Assembly: GCA_949358305.1 (NCBI GenBank)
Contig: OX442322.1
Span: 3,286,001 to 3,350,000, forward strand
Direction of reading: 5' to 3'
Length of the DNA stretch: 64,000 nt
Source: Strigamia acuminata
Lineage: Eukaryota > Arthropoda > Chilopoda > Geophilomorpha > Linotaeniidae
In this document: piece by piece, positions 50,694-61,284 of the stretch
How positions within the stretch are numbered: the stretch's first letter is position 1
How the letters are laid out: the number at the start of each line of letters is the position of its first letter
Program-made: the position numbers and the translations under genes
Notes under the pieces: generated by a model
What the model saw: the letters and a program-made list of their open reading frames with translations, nothing else
The model's database searches: none
Told to the model about the DNA's origin: nothing

Positions 50694-53600
50694 TAACTTC
50701 GAAAACGATGGACCTTACACTAGTGGAAAAACAAATTAAAGAAATGAAAAAATTGTTGGAATTTTTCGAGGAAGCTGCCAACGAGGAAGTCACAACTCCA
50801 ACCAAAAAACGGAAATTCGAAATTAGAGACGAAGACGGCATAGCCAACGCTTTCATGACTTCACCGCTTGACCAAGGGGCCAATCCTCTTAAAAAGCGAA
50901 TACTTCGTTGCAACCTATCAACAGAAGCGAAGAGCGTACTGGCTAAAATACCGGTCTCTTTCGGCAAAAAGGTATTAATGGGACTACTCGACTCGGGAGC
51001 GGATCAGTCGTTTATCTCCACCGACTTATTCGAATCACTCGAAGAGAAAATACAGAAAAAATTACGGGGAATGAACGAGAATATTCGAGTTCTTACGGCA
51101 GCGGGAGAAGTTAGAGCAGTGGGGACGTTATCAACCGATTTCGTATGGGAAGGAGGCACGATTAAGCATTTCTTCATCGTGTTACCAACCCGAGACACAA
51201 TCCTGCTGATAGGAATGGATTTGATGGAACGGATGAACATCCAGCCCAACCCAGTCACACGTTCGTGGAATTACATCGACAACCACGAGGACCCACGACT
51301 ACCCATAATACCTTCAGAACTCCTAGACAAAGCTAAGGACGACGAGGAATGGGGAGGAGGCGAAATTAAAAAGTTCATCCAAGACTATAATTTTAAATCA
51401 TTTAATACTATCCTCCAGGAGGAGAATTTAATACATAATCTGGCTGTAGACGCCAACCTTGGAGAAGAACAAACGAAACTCCTCGAGGAAATGCTCAAGA
51501 AGCACTCGAAGAACCTAAATAAGGATCCAGGGAAGACAAGTTACGTAATGCACGAGATCGAATTGGTTACGGGAAAACCGGTGCGAGTGCCTTTTAAAAC
51601 TATGAACCCCCAAAAGAGACATATCGTGAGAACGATGTGCAACGAGTTGCTCGAAAAAGGGATCGTGTCGCACGCCATCGGAGAGTATGGAATGAGGATT
51701 GTCCTCGTCATGCGACCAGGCTCCGAACCACGCCTCTGCATCGATTATAGACCTTTAAACGCCATAACCGTCATTGACCCCATCCAAATGCCATCAATAG
51801 AAGCAATTTTACGAGAACTCGCCCCATTTAACTGGGTCACGACCATGGACTTGTCCAAGGGTTACTGGCAGGTTGAATTGCGGGAAGAGGATAAGGAGAA
51901 AACAGCTTTTTGGGCACCACAGGGTCGACTGATGTTTAATGTAATGCCCTTCGGGTTAGTAAACGCACCCGCCACCTTTCAAAAATTAATAGAAAAAGTT
52001 CTCGGCGATGCCTTACACAAATACGCATGGGCCTATCTTGACGACATAGTAATAGTCTCTCAGACCTTTACAGACCACTTGATGCATGTGAATGACGTCA
52101 TGGAGCGACTCACAAAGGCCGGACTAAACATCCATCCAGGGAAAAGTAAATTTTGCCGCAAAGAATTGGCATTCCTGGGTTACACAGTCGGAACAGGTGG
52201 CCTATCCATCGACCCGAAAAAGACCCAGGCCATTAGCCAGTTCCCCGCCCCGGAAGATGTAAAAGGAGTCCAACGTTTCATGGGCATGGTGAATTTCTTC
52301 AATCGAATGCTCCCAAATTTAGCAGACGTCGCGGCGCCCATCACAGATCTGTTACGCAATGATAAAGATTTCGAGTGGACTGACCACTGCGAAACATCGT
52401 TTAACAAAATAAAACAAATGTTGATCGATGTAAAACGGATTCCCCTACCAGATCTTAATCGAGAATTCACTCTTCACACCGACGCCAGTCGAATTGGCCT
52501 AGGTGCTGCGTTGCTTCAAAGGCATGACATCGACGGAGTAGAATTAGAGGTCCCGACGATGTTCATCAGCCGGAAATTACAAGCAGCCGAAAAGAATTAT
52601 AATGCGACAGAGTTAGAATGTCTAGCCGTCGTCTGGGCAATCCGAAAATTCAGACCATACCTGGAATTTACCAAGTTCAACGTACAAACCGACCACGAAG
52701 CCCTAAAATGGTTAATGGCGTTGAAGGAACCGTCCGGAAGAATGGCTCGCTGGCAGCTAGAATTAATGGCTTGTGACTTAATCATTGAATACCGACCCGG
52801 AAAATTCAACGTCGTGGCAGACGCCCTCTCACGAGCCCCAGCTTCAGACCCCGAAGACGAGACCGACTGCGGAGAGGACGACTCACGCCTCTTCTACTGT
52901 CCGAACCCCGTTCGAAAATGGGAATTTAAGAAGCTAAATGAATTACCCAAGGAGAAACTCGAGTCAGGAGACCAAAATTATTACAATTATTGGCTCCGAG
53001 CGTACCAGTCTGTCAAGGACGCTCACCCAAATTACGAGCTAACGATAGAACCTCGAATCTCCGACAAGTACGTTCGAGCATTCGTCGCCCACGTAAGCAA
53101 GGGGACGAACAGCAAGCCGCCCACCAGGGACGAATTAATAGCCGCCCAAATGACAGACGACTTCTGTAAAACTTATCGAGACTTCATCACAGATAAAAAA
53201 TTTCCCGACAAGAATTTCGACGAAATCCAACGCGAAGAATTCGAAAGAGAAGCCTCCACGTACTTAATCGAGGATGGACTTCTACTAAAACACCACCCGA
53301 ATTTCCGCGATGATCTGACGGAGACAGGTACTTCGATGAAAGTCGTTATACCCAGGAGTCTGCTAACAAGGTTTCTGTGGATGGTCCACGGACACCCACT
53401 CGCCGGACATTCTGGAGTGGCCAGAACAATCTACCGTGCGAACCAACTCTATTTTTGGCCCAAAATGACCCGAGATATTGTTCGTTTCATTCACCACTGC
53501 CCCAGATGCCAAGCGTGCAAACCTAGGACGCCCAAGAATTACGAAAGAATCTCACTCGGCCCCTTCGCACCCTTCGACTGCTGGAGCGTGGATTTAATGG

Positions 53601-54721
53601 GCCCAAAACCCACGTCATCCAATAAAAACAAATATATTTTAGTAATCATGGATGTCGCGACCGGATGGCCCGAGCTCTTTCCAATGGAGAGACCAACTAA
53701 GCAGAAAATCATTCGATGTTTGTACGAAGTGGCGCTTCATTTCGGATTCCCTCGGAAACTAATTTCCGATAATGGACCACAGTTTGCGTCAAATTTGTAT
53801 AAAGACTTCTGTAAAAAATTCGACATCGAGACATCATACACATCAACCTATAATCCACGGGCCAATCCCGTCGAAAGGTTAAATCGCGACATAAAATATG
53901 CGCTGGCAATTTTCACCAATGTTCACTCCAGCTGGGACGAATATCTTCGGGAAATCGCCTTCAGCATCCGCACGACGATCTCGAGGAACCGCAAATTTTC
54001 TCCCGCGTTTCTAAACTTCGCTCGGGAACTCAGAGTGCCCTGGGACCCGCGAATACCGGAGGAAATACTGGAAATCGATCCCGAGAAGCCTCATATTTAT
54101 GTCGATAGATTGGAGCAAATAATTTCGGCCACTTATCAACACATGATGTCTCACATATTCGACATGAGAGATCGTATTAGCATTGCTGGAAAGGATCGGC
54201 CCTTCTGCAATTTTAAAGTCAATGACCTCGTCTGGAAAGACACACATATTCAGTCCAGCGCCGATAAGGGGATCCACGCAGGCCTAGCAGACAAACGCGA
54301 CGGCCCGTACGTCATACTCGAAGCCCACGGCGGAAACGCTTTCAAGCTAAAAAGATTGGCAGACAACGTTAATTTTAGATCGATCCACGCCCGAGAATTA
54401 ACTCCATACTTACCTGAGTTTCCTCAAGAGGCTTGGACGGAATATCAGACGAAACCAGCGCAAAATCCAATTATTCGCAACATGTTTTTAGATGAACAAA
54501 CTGGCCCGACCAATTTAGTTCAAGATGAGTTACACGAAGCGGCCGACGCCCCGGATGAGATTTCGGAGAGGGAGGAAATAGTCGAAGAATCTCCTAAAAA
54601 AGGAAAGCAATCAAACAAAAATAAGACTACAAGAATCCTCAAACCTGATAAAATATACGGTATGCGTCGACACAAGCCAAACCCGTTCATAAAAGACGGG
54701 AAACTCGTCGGAAAACAATAA
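50648..54721 (+). CDS. pol: Element G Pol (PR-RT-RH-IN), made by frameshift
   Basis: Numbered from the ATG at 50708 (1,337 aa): protease LLDSGADQSFIS at about 93; RT with MRPGSEPRLCIDYRPLNAIT and WAYLDDIVIVS near 441-451; RNase H HTDASRIGLGAALLQ and YNATELECLAVVWA; integrase zinc finger (HGHPLAGHSGVAR .. CPRCQACK) from about 893; integrase core VDLMGPKPTS, ISDNGPQF and NPVERLNRD (DDE). The basic tail ends KPNPFIKDGKLVGKQ. Complete and unbroken. The ATG at 50708 could allow independent start, but the frameshift signal makes Gag-Pol fusion more likely. RT and integrase are the same type as in F. Confidence 0.93.
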   Translation: MELAGGTKIIPHPLAITSKTMDLTLVEKQIKEMKKLLEFFEEAANEEVTTPTKKRKFEIRDEDGIANAFMTSPLDQGANPLKKRILRCNLSTEAKSVLAKIPVSFGKKVLMGLLDSGADQSFISTDLFESLEEKIQKKLRGMNENIRVLTAAGEVRAVGTLSTDFVWEGGTIKHFFIVLPTRDTILLIGMDLMERMNIQPNPVTRSWNYIDNHEDPRLPIIPSELLDKAKDDEEWGGGEIKKFIQDYNFKSFNTILQEENLIHNLAVDANLGEEQTKLLEEMLKKHSKNLNKDPGKTSYVMHEIELVTGKPVRVPFKTMNPQKRHIVRTMCNELLEKGIVSHAIGEYGMRIVLVMRPGSEPRLCIDYRPLNAITVIDPIQMPSIEAILRELAPFNWVTTMDLSKGYWQVELREEDKEKTAFWAPQGRLMFNVMPFGLVNAPATFQKLIEKVLGDALHKYAWAYLDDIVIVSQTFTDHLMHVNDVMERLTKAGLNIHPGKSKFCRKELAFLGYTVGTGGLSIDPKKTQAISQFPAPEDVKGVQRFMGMVNFFNRMLPNLADVAAPITDLLRNDKDFEWTDHCETSFNKIKQMLIDVKRIPLPDLNREFTLHTDASRIGLGAALLQRHDIDGVELEVPTMFISRKLQAAEKNYNATELECLAVVWAIRKFRPYLEFTKFNVQTDHEALKWLMALKEPSGRMARWQLELMACDLIIEYRPGKFNVVADALSRAPASDPEDETDCGEDDSRLFYCPNPVRKWEFKKLNELPKEKLESGDQNYYNYWLRAYQSVKDAHPNYELTIEPRISDKYVRAFVAHVSKGTNSKPPTRDELIAAQMTDDFCKTYRDFITDKKFPDKNFDEIQREEFEREASTYLIEDGLLLKHHPNFRDDLTETGTSMKVVIPRSLLTRFLWMVHGHPLAGHSGVARTIYRANQLYFWPKMTRDIVRFIHHCPRCQACKPRTPKNYERISLGPFAPFDCWSVDLMGPKPTSSNKNKYILVIMDVATGWPELFPMERPTKQKIIRCLYEVALHFGFPRKLISDNGPQFASNLYKDFCKKFDIETSYTSTYNPRANPVERLNRDIKYALAIFTNVHSSWDEYLREIAFSIRTTISRNRKFSPAFLNFARELRVPWDPRIPEEILEIDPEKPHIYVDRLEQIISATYQHMMSHIFDMRDRISIAGKDRPFCNFKVNDLVWKDTHIQSSADKGIHAGLADKRDGPYVILEAHGGNAFKLKRLADNVNFRSIHARELTPYLPEFPQEAWTEYQTKPAQNPIIRNMFLDEQTGPTNLVQDELHEAADAPDEISEREEIVEESPKKGKQSNKNKTTRILKPDKIYGMRRHKPNPFIKDGKLVGKQ

Positions 54722-54939
54722 GCGACTCCAGCCATTGTCTCAAACAATCGATAAAAACAACCACAGGGGGGACACCTGTTACGTCCCACAATGCGTCTTA
54801 ATTGGCCAAACCAATCAAAGACGACATGAGACTAATAGTTAACCTCTAACCCGACCCACACTTATCACTGTCATCTCCGACTAAGCGACGATCACCTCGA
54901 GGCAGCCGTAAATCAAAGTATCAAATTAATTTCCGAAAA
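54722..54939 (+). other. Element G spacer with internal polypurine tract
   Basis: Contains CAGGGGGGACACC at 54763-54775, followed by TGTTACGTCCC, which looks like a PPT plus an LTR start. The real 3' PPT and LTR lie 3.5 kb further on. Confidence 0.5.
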
Positions 54940-57900
54940 ATGAGAAATGATTGGAAGAAAGAAATTGAACGGGCCGTAAACAACGCTTCCGAGGATGACG
55001 ATGAAGATCAAGTGGAGTTGTTACAAATAGTCGTAAACAACGAAGAGGGAAATTGGGACGAACCCAATGAACCCGATGTCCAACCCGACGTAAGTAAAAA
55101 ATAGAAAAAATTCAATTATCGATAATCAAAAATACGAAATAAGTTCGTGGACTGACCACGAACGAAGAAATAATTTAACTTTAAGTGACAAATTGTCAAA
55201 ATTAATCAAATACCGAAAGAAAAATTAACTTCAAGACACGTGGTCGAAAAGCACATGGCCGACCATGACGCCATCTTGTGTCAAACGAAATCATCTCTAA
55301 ATATTCTGACAAATTAATCAACGTGTAAATTAATCGACGTTTCTAATATATCCCTTGATATTTTAATATTTAGGACGGATATCGCACTACGTGGGGACAA
55401 ATCGACCCGAAGCAAGTTTCAGCCGGCAGCCTATGGCGCGAGGCTATCCCCATACTTTTCCGCCAAGCGCTTGAAGAATCAGTCGACTTCGAACCATGGA
55501 AGATTCGCCTATTATTGTCTCGTGCGATCAGCCGCTACTGGTCCAGCCAGCAAACGTTGATCCACTACATGCCACGCCAATACCAGGCAGCATTACGGGC
55601 AGTTATCTCAAGAAACATGGACCCGCCAGCGCCAATCCCGAATCCACTAATCCGAGCCGCCTTCCCCGACGACCAGCGAGGATGGGATGTTTACGAACAG
55701 TGGCGCGACGCCGAAACAGATGAAGAAAAACACCAGATTCATATGGCGTATTACGAAGAGGTGAGACGAACCGCTCACGACGAGATTTTCGATTATCTAC
55801 AGCCAGACGGGTACTCGACTGAGGAGATCAAGATTTGGCTCCAACAGATCCGAGACGATCGACCCGACCGCCCAGATTGGAGGCCGAGACACGGTTTTAT
55901 TACCTCGCAACGGGCGATGCACCAACTGCACTTTCTCGGCTTCTTCGGTCGCAAGCGCCAAAAGGCCGAAAAGCGGTTATCCAACGAGCACGATGAAGGA
56001 GGTTGCTCAGCAAAGAAACCGTGCCTGGACAAGCCAAGCACTTCTAACAGCTCACAAAGCAAGAAACCCGCCATAAAGAAACGCCTGGCCAAACCAAGCG
56101 CTTTCTCTCGCCTCGGAAGAACGGAGAACCCGCAAACATCGCGACGTCAACCCAGGGACGCCCCGTCGACCAGCCGAAGAAGAGAAATTGTTCGCGATCG
56201 TCCAGATCACCAAGAAGATCGACGCAGACGCGACAAGAACCAAGAAAATTGGGATGATTACCGAAGAAATTACTTCCGACGGCGAGAGGAGAACAAAGAG
56301 TCTTGGAACAGACACCGAGAAGAATTCCTACGCGAACGAGATGAGAAAGCTAGACGCGAAAGAGAGAACCTCCGTCAACAAGATGAACGAAGAAGGAGGG
56401 GATCAGAAAATCGCGCACGTTCCTGGAAAGCGTATCGTGAAGAGGAAATACGACAGCGAGATAGGAGACGCTGCGAAGACATCAAATCAATTCGGGACAG
56501 TCCCGAACCAATGAAGATCGACGACGAAGTAATTATCGACGAGGTCCCCGAACAGAAGAAGATGTATACTCAGGCGGATCTCCTCGCAGTGATCATGGAA
56601 TATCAGCAGAGGCAGCCGAAACCGATTTACCGCCCGACTCCCTCTACTGTCTCGAGTCTAGAAACGGCACCAAGTGCTTTCATCAAGCCGGAACTCTCGC
56701 AGACGAGAAGCGTAACATCCAGCGTCAGCCTCCCAAGCGCCTTTCGCAAGAAAGTAATAATCGGCGCACCGACACTGAGTTCTGAAGAACAACTCAAACA
56801 TCGAGAAGCTCGCTTTGGACCAGCCAAAGTCGAACCTCTCCCAACTATCCCCGAAGCTTCAACTTCAACGAGAACTCCAATTGTTTGGGACAAGCCCGAA
56901 CCGGAAAAATCAAGACGTCTGGTCAGATCTGTGCTTCAGCCAACGAGATCCACGGGACCCAATCCGATGTTGCCAGCCCCAGCAGTCATCCAAGCCTCTA
57001 CTCCAATCAACCCTTCGGAGGTAACGTTGCAACAATTTCTGGATGTAACAACCGTGGAGCAAGCTAGAGCGCTTTTGTGTGAAATGGACTCCTACCAACA
57101 AAACGTAATCCAAAACGTCATTACGAATCTTCAGCGGATCTCGATTGAATATACCCAGAATAAGAGTCGGGATCACCCAAACTGGAACACGAGGATCGTG
57201 GTTGCCATCACCGACCTGATGTCGATTTTGCTGGCCGCCGCCACCTTCCGAAACGCACGTGTTGCTGTGGCAGCCTGGATCGTAGTGGCCCACGAAGGTT
57301 TCCAAGTCCCGCCGGCTCTCGTAGATAGCTGGACACGCCTAGTGCCCTCAGCAGCGGTAATTCGAGCCCAAATGGTGGCCCAGGACCCGGACCCAGAGGC
57401 CTCCTACCAGAACGTTCGAGCGATCATCCAACACCCGCTCCCGTCACCCTCGGTGGCCACACCAGCCGTGGAAACTCCGGCTCCCAGGGATCCGACGCCT
57501 CCTCCTCCGCCTCCGCCGAAGGAAAATAGACCTTCCGAGCCACTGGCCGAACCAGTCTCGCTCAAAAGGAAGGAAACAAAAGGAAAAATGCTCCGCCCAA
57601 AATCGAGCATGAAGGTTTCAAAGACGGCAGAACCTCAGATCGCCGCCAGACTCCGGATGTACTTCCCGGGGTTGTCCTTGACGAAGGACACTGAAACAAA
57701 ATTACTCCAAACCCCAGACCGTGGCTATTCTCTTTATGTCTGGATGAAGAATGCTATCGAAGCCGGAGCCGGAGGCGATCGCTTCATCCAACATCAACGA
57801 CTGCTCCGAGCTCATCGCGCGCCAACCAGCATTGCCGAAGCCCAAAGAATTCATCACACCAATCAGGGGATGTCGCCCTTTTTGCCGCCGATTTGGGCCC

Positions 57901-58064
57901 ACGAACGAACAGGGAATCCGCTGGAAGCGCCAGGTCACTTACGTTTCTACTTGAACGAGAGCGAAGATCCCTCGGACTACTCTTCAAGATTGACCACACC
58001 TCCCAAACTGGACGAACCAAGTTCGGAAGATAAGCCAAGTTACGCCGATAACTTGAAGAAATAA
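54940..58064 (+). CDS. Element G ORF3, spliced (exons 54940-55089 and 55374-58064, 946 aa), not Env
   Basis: Unrecognised protein. Exon 1 starts ATG 54940 (MRNDWKKEIERAVNNASEDD), encodes 50 mostly acidic residues and ends at a perfect donor GAC|GTAAGT. Exon 2 opens after TATTTAG and runs 896 codons in phase. The first exon 2 codons, DGYRTTWGQIDPKQV, lack an ATG, and the frame is closed by the acceptor TAG, so splicing explains both halves. Features: an N-terminal folded-looking part (RYWSSQQTLIHYM, RGWDVYEQWRDAE), an Arg/Glu-rich charged helix at about 260-390, a Pro-rich linker with a poly-Pro run, then a C-terminal part with YSLYVWMKNAIEAG. One hydrophobic patch (IVVAITDLMSILLAAATF) is not a clear membrane span. 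No signal peptide, so not an envelope. Confidence 0.75.
55090..55373 (+). other. Predicted intron in element G ORF3 (284 nt)
   Basis: Begins GTAAGTAAAAAATAG and ends ATATTTTAATATTTAG. It is AT-rich relative to its exons, has stops in the joined frame, and joins phase-0 codons. Its GC content contrasts with both flanks. Confidence 0.75.
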
Positions 58065-58254
58065 TTAATTACAAATTCGTAACGAGAAGACTGTCTTCTC
58101 TAAAAAACCCTGAAATTATTTATGTATCAATTTCAAGAATGTAAAATATTTTGTTCATCATTCATCCTCATTTAATAAAAAGATTATTTATGATTAAATA
58201 TTGTTCCACCTTTATTTTAAAGGGGCCCCGATGATTTATTCTCGGGGAGGGACG
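58065..58254 (+). other. Element G 3' untranslated region and PPT
   Basis: AT-rich tail containing AATAAA-like words, ending in the purine tract CTCGGGGAGGGACG (58241-58254) just before the 3' LTR. Confidence 0.7.
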
Positions 58255-58885
58255 TGTGGTGATTCGGCATCACCTGAAGAAGTAATTAGCGACGATTATC
58301 ATGTTATTAATTCTCGCCACTAGAGCGCGCTAGAAATACCGACTAGACTGACTAGTCTCGTGTTTCTGCGAACCTGCATAATCAGAAGGATTTGCATATG
58401 ACGTCATTTCCGGTTAATATATAACGCCAACGCTTGACCGGAAACGACACTACAGTTTTACCAATTTCAGCAAGAGCACCATCTACCTCACCTTTCAGGC
58501 CGTTTCACGGATTGATCGAGGACCGGTGCCCGCTGATCATTTTCAACTGTACAACAGCCACATTTATTTAGCGTAGCCAATCTACGCTAGAATAAATATC
58601 CAAACGACATTCGTTTAATTCGCACGAGAAAGCGAATTCTCGCGTGTTCATAATAACACGTGGAAACAACCCTAGACAACAACCAGACCACGCGTAGGAC
58701 TAAACAATTGGATCCGCCATTGTTTAGCGGCAACTCGTATTCGCAGCCGAATCCGAGGACCACCGTAGGAATCACCTTAACCTATATTGTATTAGTAAGC
58801 GTGTTTTAATAAAGCAGTATTTGAAGTATATTGTATTCCCGAGTGTATTATTTATTATCTTTAACCGCAAAGTCGAATCACGACA
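58255..58885 (+). repeat. 3' LTR of element G (631 bp)
   Basis: Same length as the 5' LTR. I saw one difference (ACCGGTGCC here, ATCGGTGCC in the 5' copy). Followed by target duplication GTCC. Confidence 0.95.
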
Positions 58886-59459
58886 GTCCTTCTTTCGCAA
58901 CCAGTTCGGCCTCGACCTTTTCTAAAGTGAAATTCGCGTCCTCCCATCTGTAAATTGCTTGTACGATGGATTGATATTCTTGCGGCAAATATCGTATCAG
59001 CTGGAAAGCTTGATAAAGATTGTCCAATTGATGTTTTACATCTGCTAGTTTTCTGGCTGCATTCCGTATTTTAGCTGCGAATACCCCAATTGTTTCCGTT
59101 TCTCGGTCGTATTTTAAATTGAAAAATTCGTCCAATAGTCGTATAATACGTGCACGAGACACCGGTTCAAAGTTCAGCTTTAGTGAGTTCCACGCCAGTT
59201 TGGCATCCTCAACGCCACTGAGCAATTCGTGGTATTGCTCCTCGATGGAGTAATAGATGAGACTAAAAGCTCTGCCTTTTCTCAGCTTATAGTCGGAACG
59301 GTCCCGCCATGATGCTCATGGTGCCAACGCTTCTTCTGAGCCGTCGGTGAAGGCCCAGCAACCATGGTGCATCAATAAAACTTTAACCTGTTGTTTCCAA
59401 GTGTCATAATTGGTTCTGTTCAGTAATGTCACTTTCCTTTCTAATTTGTCCGAATCCAT
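58886..59459 (-). pseudogene. Copia I: gag N-terminal part with one stop
   Basis: Minus strand from ATG 59459 (MDSDKLERKVTLLNRTNYDT), reading WKQQVKVLLMHHGCWAFTDG. A TGA at 59316-59318 replaces a probable Trp. Then LLSGVEDAKLAWNSLKLNFE, a UBN2-type copia Gag (RLLDEFFNLKYDRETETIGV, LPQEYQSIVQAIYRWEDA), up to AELVAKEG at the G insertion. After the GTCC duplication the frame continues into 47066 without a shift. So copia I carried only this stop and the later truncation. Confidence 0.85.
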
Positions 59460-60198
59460 GATAGAATAGTAGCACTTTTGTACACAAACCACCCCAAAAA
59501 CACTTTCTGTACTGGTTTATCACAACAAAGTGCAAAGTTGTGATGTTAGTTCGCTCTTATAGATAAGTTAGTACAAAATCCTAACACAGTACTAAGCTAA
59601 TCAATGTATTCAAATTATATACGAAATAAACACTAATATTGTTCATAAATGTGATGTTTTCCCGTTGTATTCCTCGTTTGGTTACACTTCACGTGTAGTT
59701 GAAACCCAGTATTGTTCTTTTCTCGAATTTCGCCTCGTTCTTCGAACGTCGTGTCGTTTCTCAACCTTCGTGTCGTGTTGTCTCCGTTGCACAAACTGTT
59801 CGCAAAAATTGTCCGACTTTTCCACGTTGTTTCTCGACGATTTGGATTCACACTTCGCGTGTGGTTGACTGGTCCAGTCGCCGTCGTATCGCCTACGTTT
59901 CTCAGCCGAAAATATCGTTGCGTTGACGATACGTATCGCACCTTGCGATATGTGGACAAAATTTCCAAAAAAAAAAAAAAAAACGTTTAAATAAAGTGTC
60001 AATTGTTATTTTCGAACCCGTCAATGTTCCTGCACAGCTTGGCATCCGATTGTCGGCTCGAATAACGTGAAATCCAGGCAAGAAGACAACTTGTTTACGT
60101 CTACCATGGGCGCCGCCATCTTGGATTTGGAGGAGAAAATTCACTGCTGACCTCTAAATGCTTCAAATTCACTCTGGACACTTTTCCTGCATTATTGT
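59460..60198 (-). other. Copia I leader
   Basis: About 740 bp between PBS and gag. Holds a 17-base A run on the plus strand (59967-59983) and short overlapping ORFs in several frames with no recognisable product. Confidence 0.55.
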
Positions 60199-60209
60199 GG
60201 CCCATAACC
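60199..60209 (-). other. Primer-binding site of copia I (internal initiator tRNA-Met)
   Basis: Minus strand GGTTATGGGCC, one base after the LTR. It complements the anticodon-stem region of initiator tRNA-Met (GGCCCATAACC), as in Drosophila copia, which primes from a cleaved tRNA half. Confidence 0.7.
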
Positions 60210-60210
60210 T

Positions 60211-60528
60211 TGTTGAAAGTGTTTATTAACTTTTGCAGAATGCATAAAACCGCAATGGTGTGGAAAAGATCCAGTTGAGCAATAAAAAGTCAGGTGTTCT
60301 CAGGTGTGAACCAAAACATAGAGTGTGAGTTTATTGTCAAGTCATGTGACTCCCAAGGTATACAGAGCCACCTATAGGCATAATATGCAACATATATATG
60401 TGAAAATATAGCAAACACTCGTAACGTTAAATGCAACAATCGGTAAAAATATACAGAACAATGTGTAGCATTATAGCTTGATGATACGACATAAATACAG
60501 TACAATTGACAAATATCACAATTCAACA
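60211..60528 (-). repeat. 5' LTR of copia I (318 bp)
   Basis: Minus strand TGTTGAATTGTG .. ACTTTCAACA. Homologous to the LTRs of A and L (shared CATGTGACTCC and GTATACAG boxes). It inserted into the Polinton integrase start. Confidence 0.82.
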
Positions 60529-60777
60529 CTTTTCGAATGCCGCGGTTTTGTCTTTGCCGGTTTTTGATTTGATGGGAACCGCATACGCGAATTTAGAGAA
60601 TGCATCGATGACCGTTAATAAAAACTTGTACCTTTAGTTTTGCCGCAAAAATGGGATCATTTCTACAAGATCAATTTGTCATGAATCGTTTATTTTGAAA
60701 GACGAAACCGGACGTCTTACGTAATGTGTGGGTGCCGGTTTGTGTAATTCACTTACTAGTTGTTCTATATCGTACAT
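60529..60777 (-). pseudogene. Polinton integrase N-terminal part
   Basis: Minus strand from ATG 60777: MYDIEQLVSELHKPAPTHYV, then QIDLVEMIPFLRQN and FLLTVIDAFSKFAYAVPIKS. This is the characteristic Polinton integrase start with the first catalytic Asp in (A/I)DLVEM. A TGA stands where family members have Trp just before it, and another stop follows RQN. Cut by the copia I LTR at 60528. The first codons overlap the end of the phospholipase-like ORF. The remaining catalytic part is not in the window; the chromodomain end is at 30159-30271. Confidence 0.75.
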
Positions 60778-61127
60778 TTTATTTTTAGTCCCATTCCCAA
60801 TTTAAGTTTGGTTTTGAAAGTGGCTTTCTTTGCTCTGACGATTAATTTTGTGCTTAAACTGATCGTCGGATCGGCTATGATTAAAACAAAAGCTTCGACC
60901 AATTTTCTATCCGCTTCGTGTCTCGCGTCCAAGTTTTCATTTACGTAAGTTATGTCGTGCAATCTACAGGCTTCGTCCAACAGATTAATTCCTTTATCGC
61001 CTCTCGCTAAACGTTTATCTAATTTCGTACCGGGTTTGCAATAATTGTAGCCGGGAATATGCATTTCGATCGGTAATTTATCGATTAGTTTATTGACGAG
61101 TCCCTTGCCCCTTGTCGAAGATTTTTT
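60765..61127 (-). CDS. Polinton/adintovirus phospholipase-A2-like protein (partial N-terminus)
   Basis: The minus strand reads a basic start (SSTRGKGLVNKLIDKLPIE), then HIPGYNYCKPGTKLDKRLAR and LLDEACRLHDITY, followed by a basic helical tail. YCxPGT and DxAC..HD are the calcium loop and catalytic His-Asp of the viral PLA2 family, which in parvovirus VP1 helps breach membranes. Related domains occur in Polinton/adintovirus particles. The frame is open up to 61127 but the first ATG is 61064, inside the domain, so the true start was probably lost upstream. Catalytic residues are kept. Polinton context on both sides. Confidence 0.75.
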   Translation of the reverse strand, partial: KKSSTRGKGLVNKLIDKLPIEMHIPGYNYCKPGTKLDKRLARGDKGINLLDEACRLHDITYVNENLDARHEADRKLVEAFVLIIADPTISLSTKLIVRAKKATFKTKLKLGMGLKIKCTI

Positions 61128-61284
61128 TTACGCACTTTATTTTGTCGGTCCGCATGCCAAACATTTACCTCTTTTAAAGGCTCATTGTTTTTCGTCACCC
61201 CCTTTCCAATTTACGTTTTGGGATAGACTTTCAACATTTAACGCAAAACATGGTTTATTTTTTTTTATACGTAAATAAAAAAAT
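61128..61284. other. Short spacer between divergent Polinton genes
   Basis: AT-rich region between the PLA2-like gene (-) and the ATPase (+). The minus strand has a decayed Cys motif (KRGKCLACGPTK) that may be the lost N-terminus of the PLA2 protein. Confidence 0.35.

Larger units (their letters stand above)
47071..58885 (+). mobile_element. Element G: complete gypsy-type LTR retrotransposon with spliced third ORF (11,815 bp)
   Basis: LTRs of 631 bp each (47071-47701, 58255-58885) with one difference seen (47347 region T versus C). Target duplication GTCC at 47067-47070 and 58886-58889. Order: LTR, PBS, gag, -1 frameshift, pol, spacer, two-exon ORF3, PPT, LTR. All ORFs are intact. It sits inside the gag of copia I. 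Same overall plan as element F, but with clearly different proteins. Confidence 0.95.

Noticed and set aside
55374-58064. Envelope gene in element G
   Set aside because: No signal peptide or clear membrane anchor; the one hydrophobic patch contains Asp and is followed by Arg.
60256-60528. LTR of copia I ending at TGGTGTGG (60256)
   Set aside because: The copia PBS GGTTATGGGCC is next to 60211, and TGTTG/CAACA ends match only if the LTR runs 60211-60528. The TGGTGTGG box is internal.
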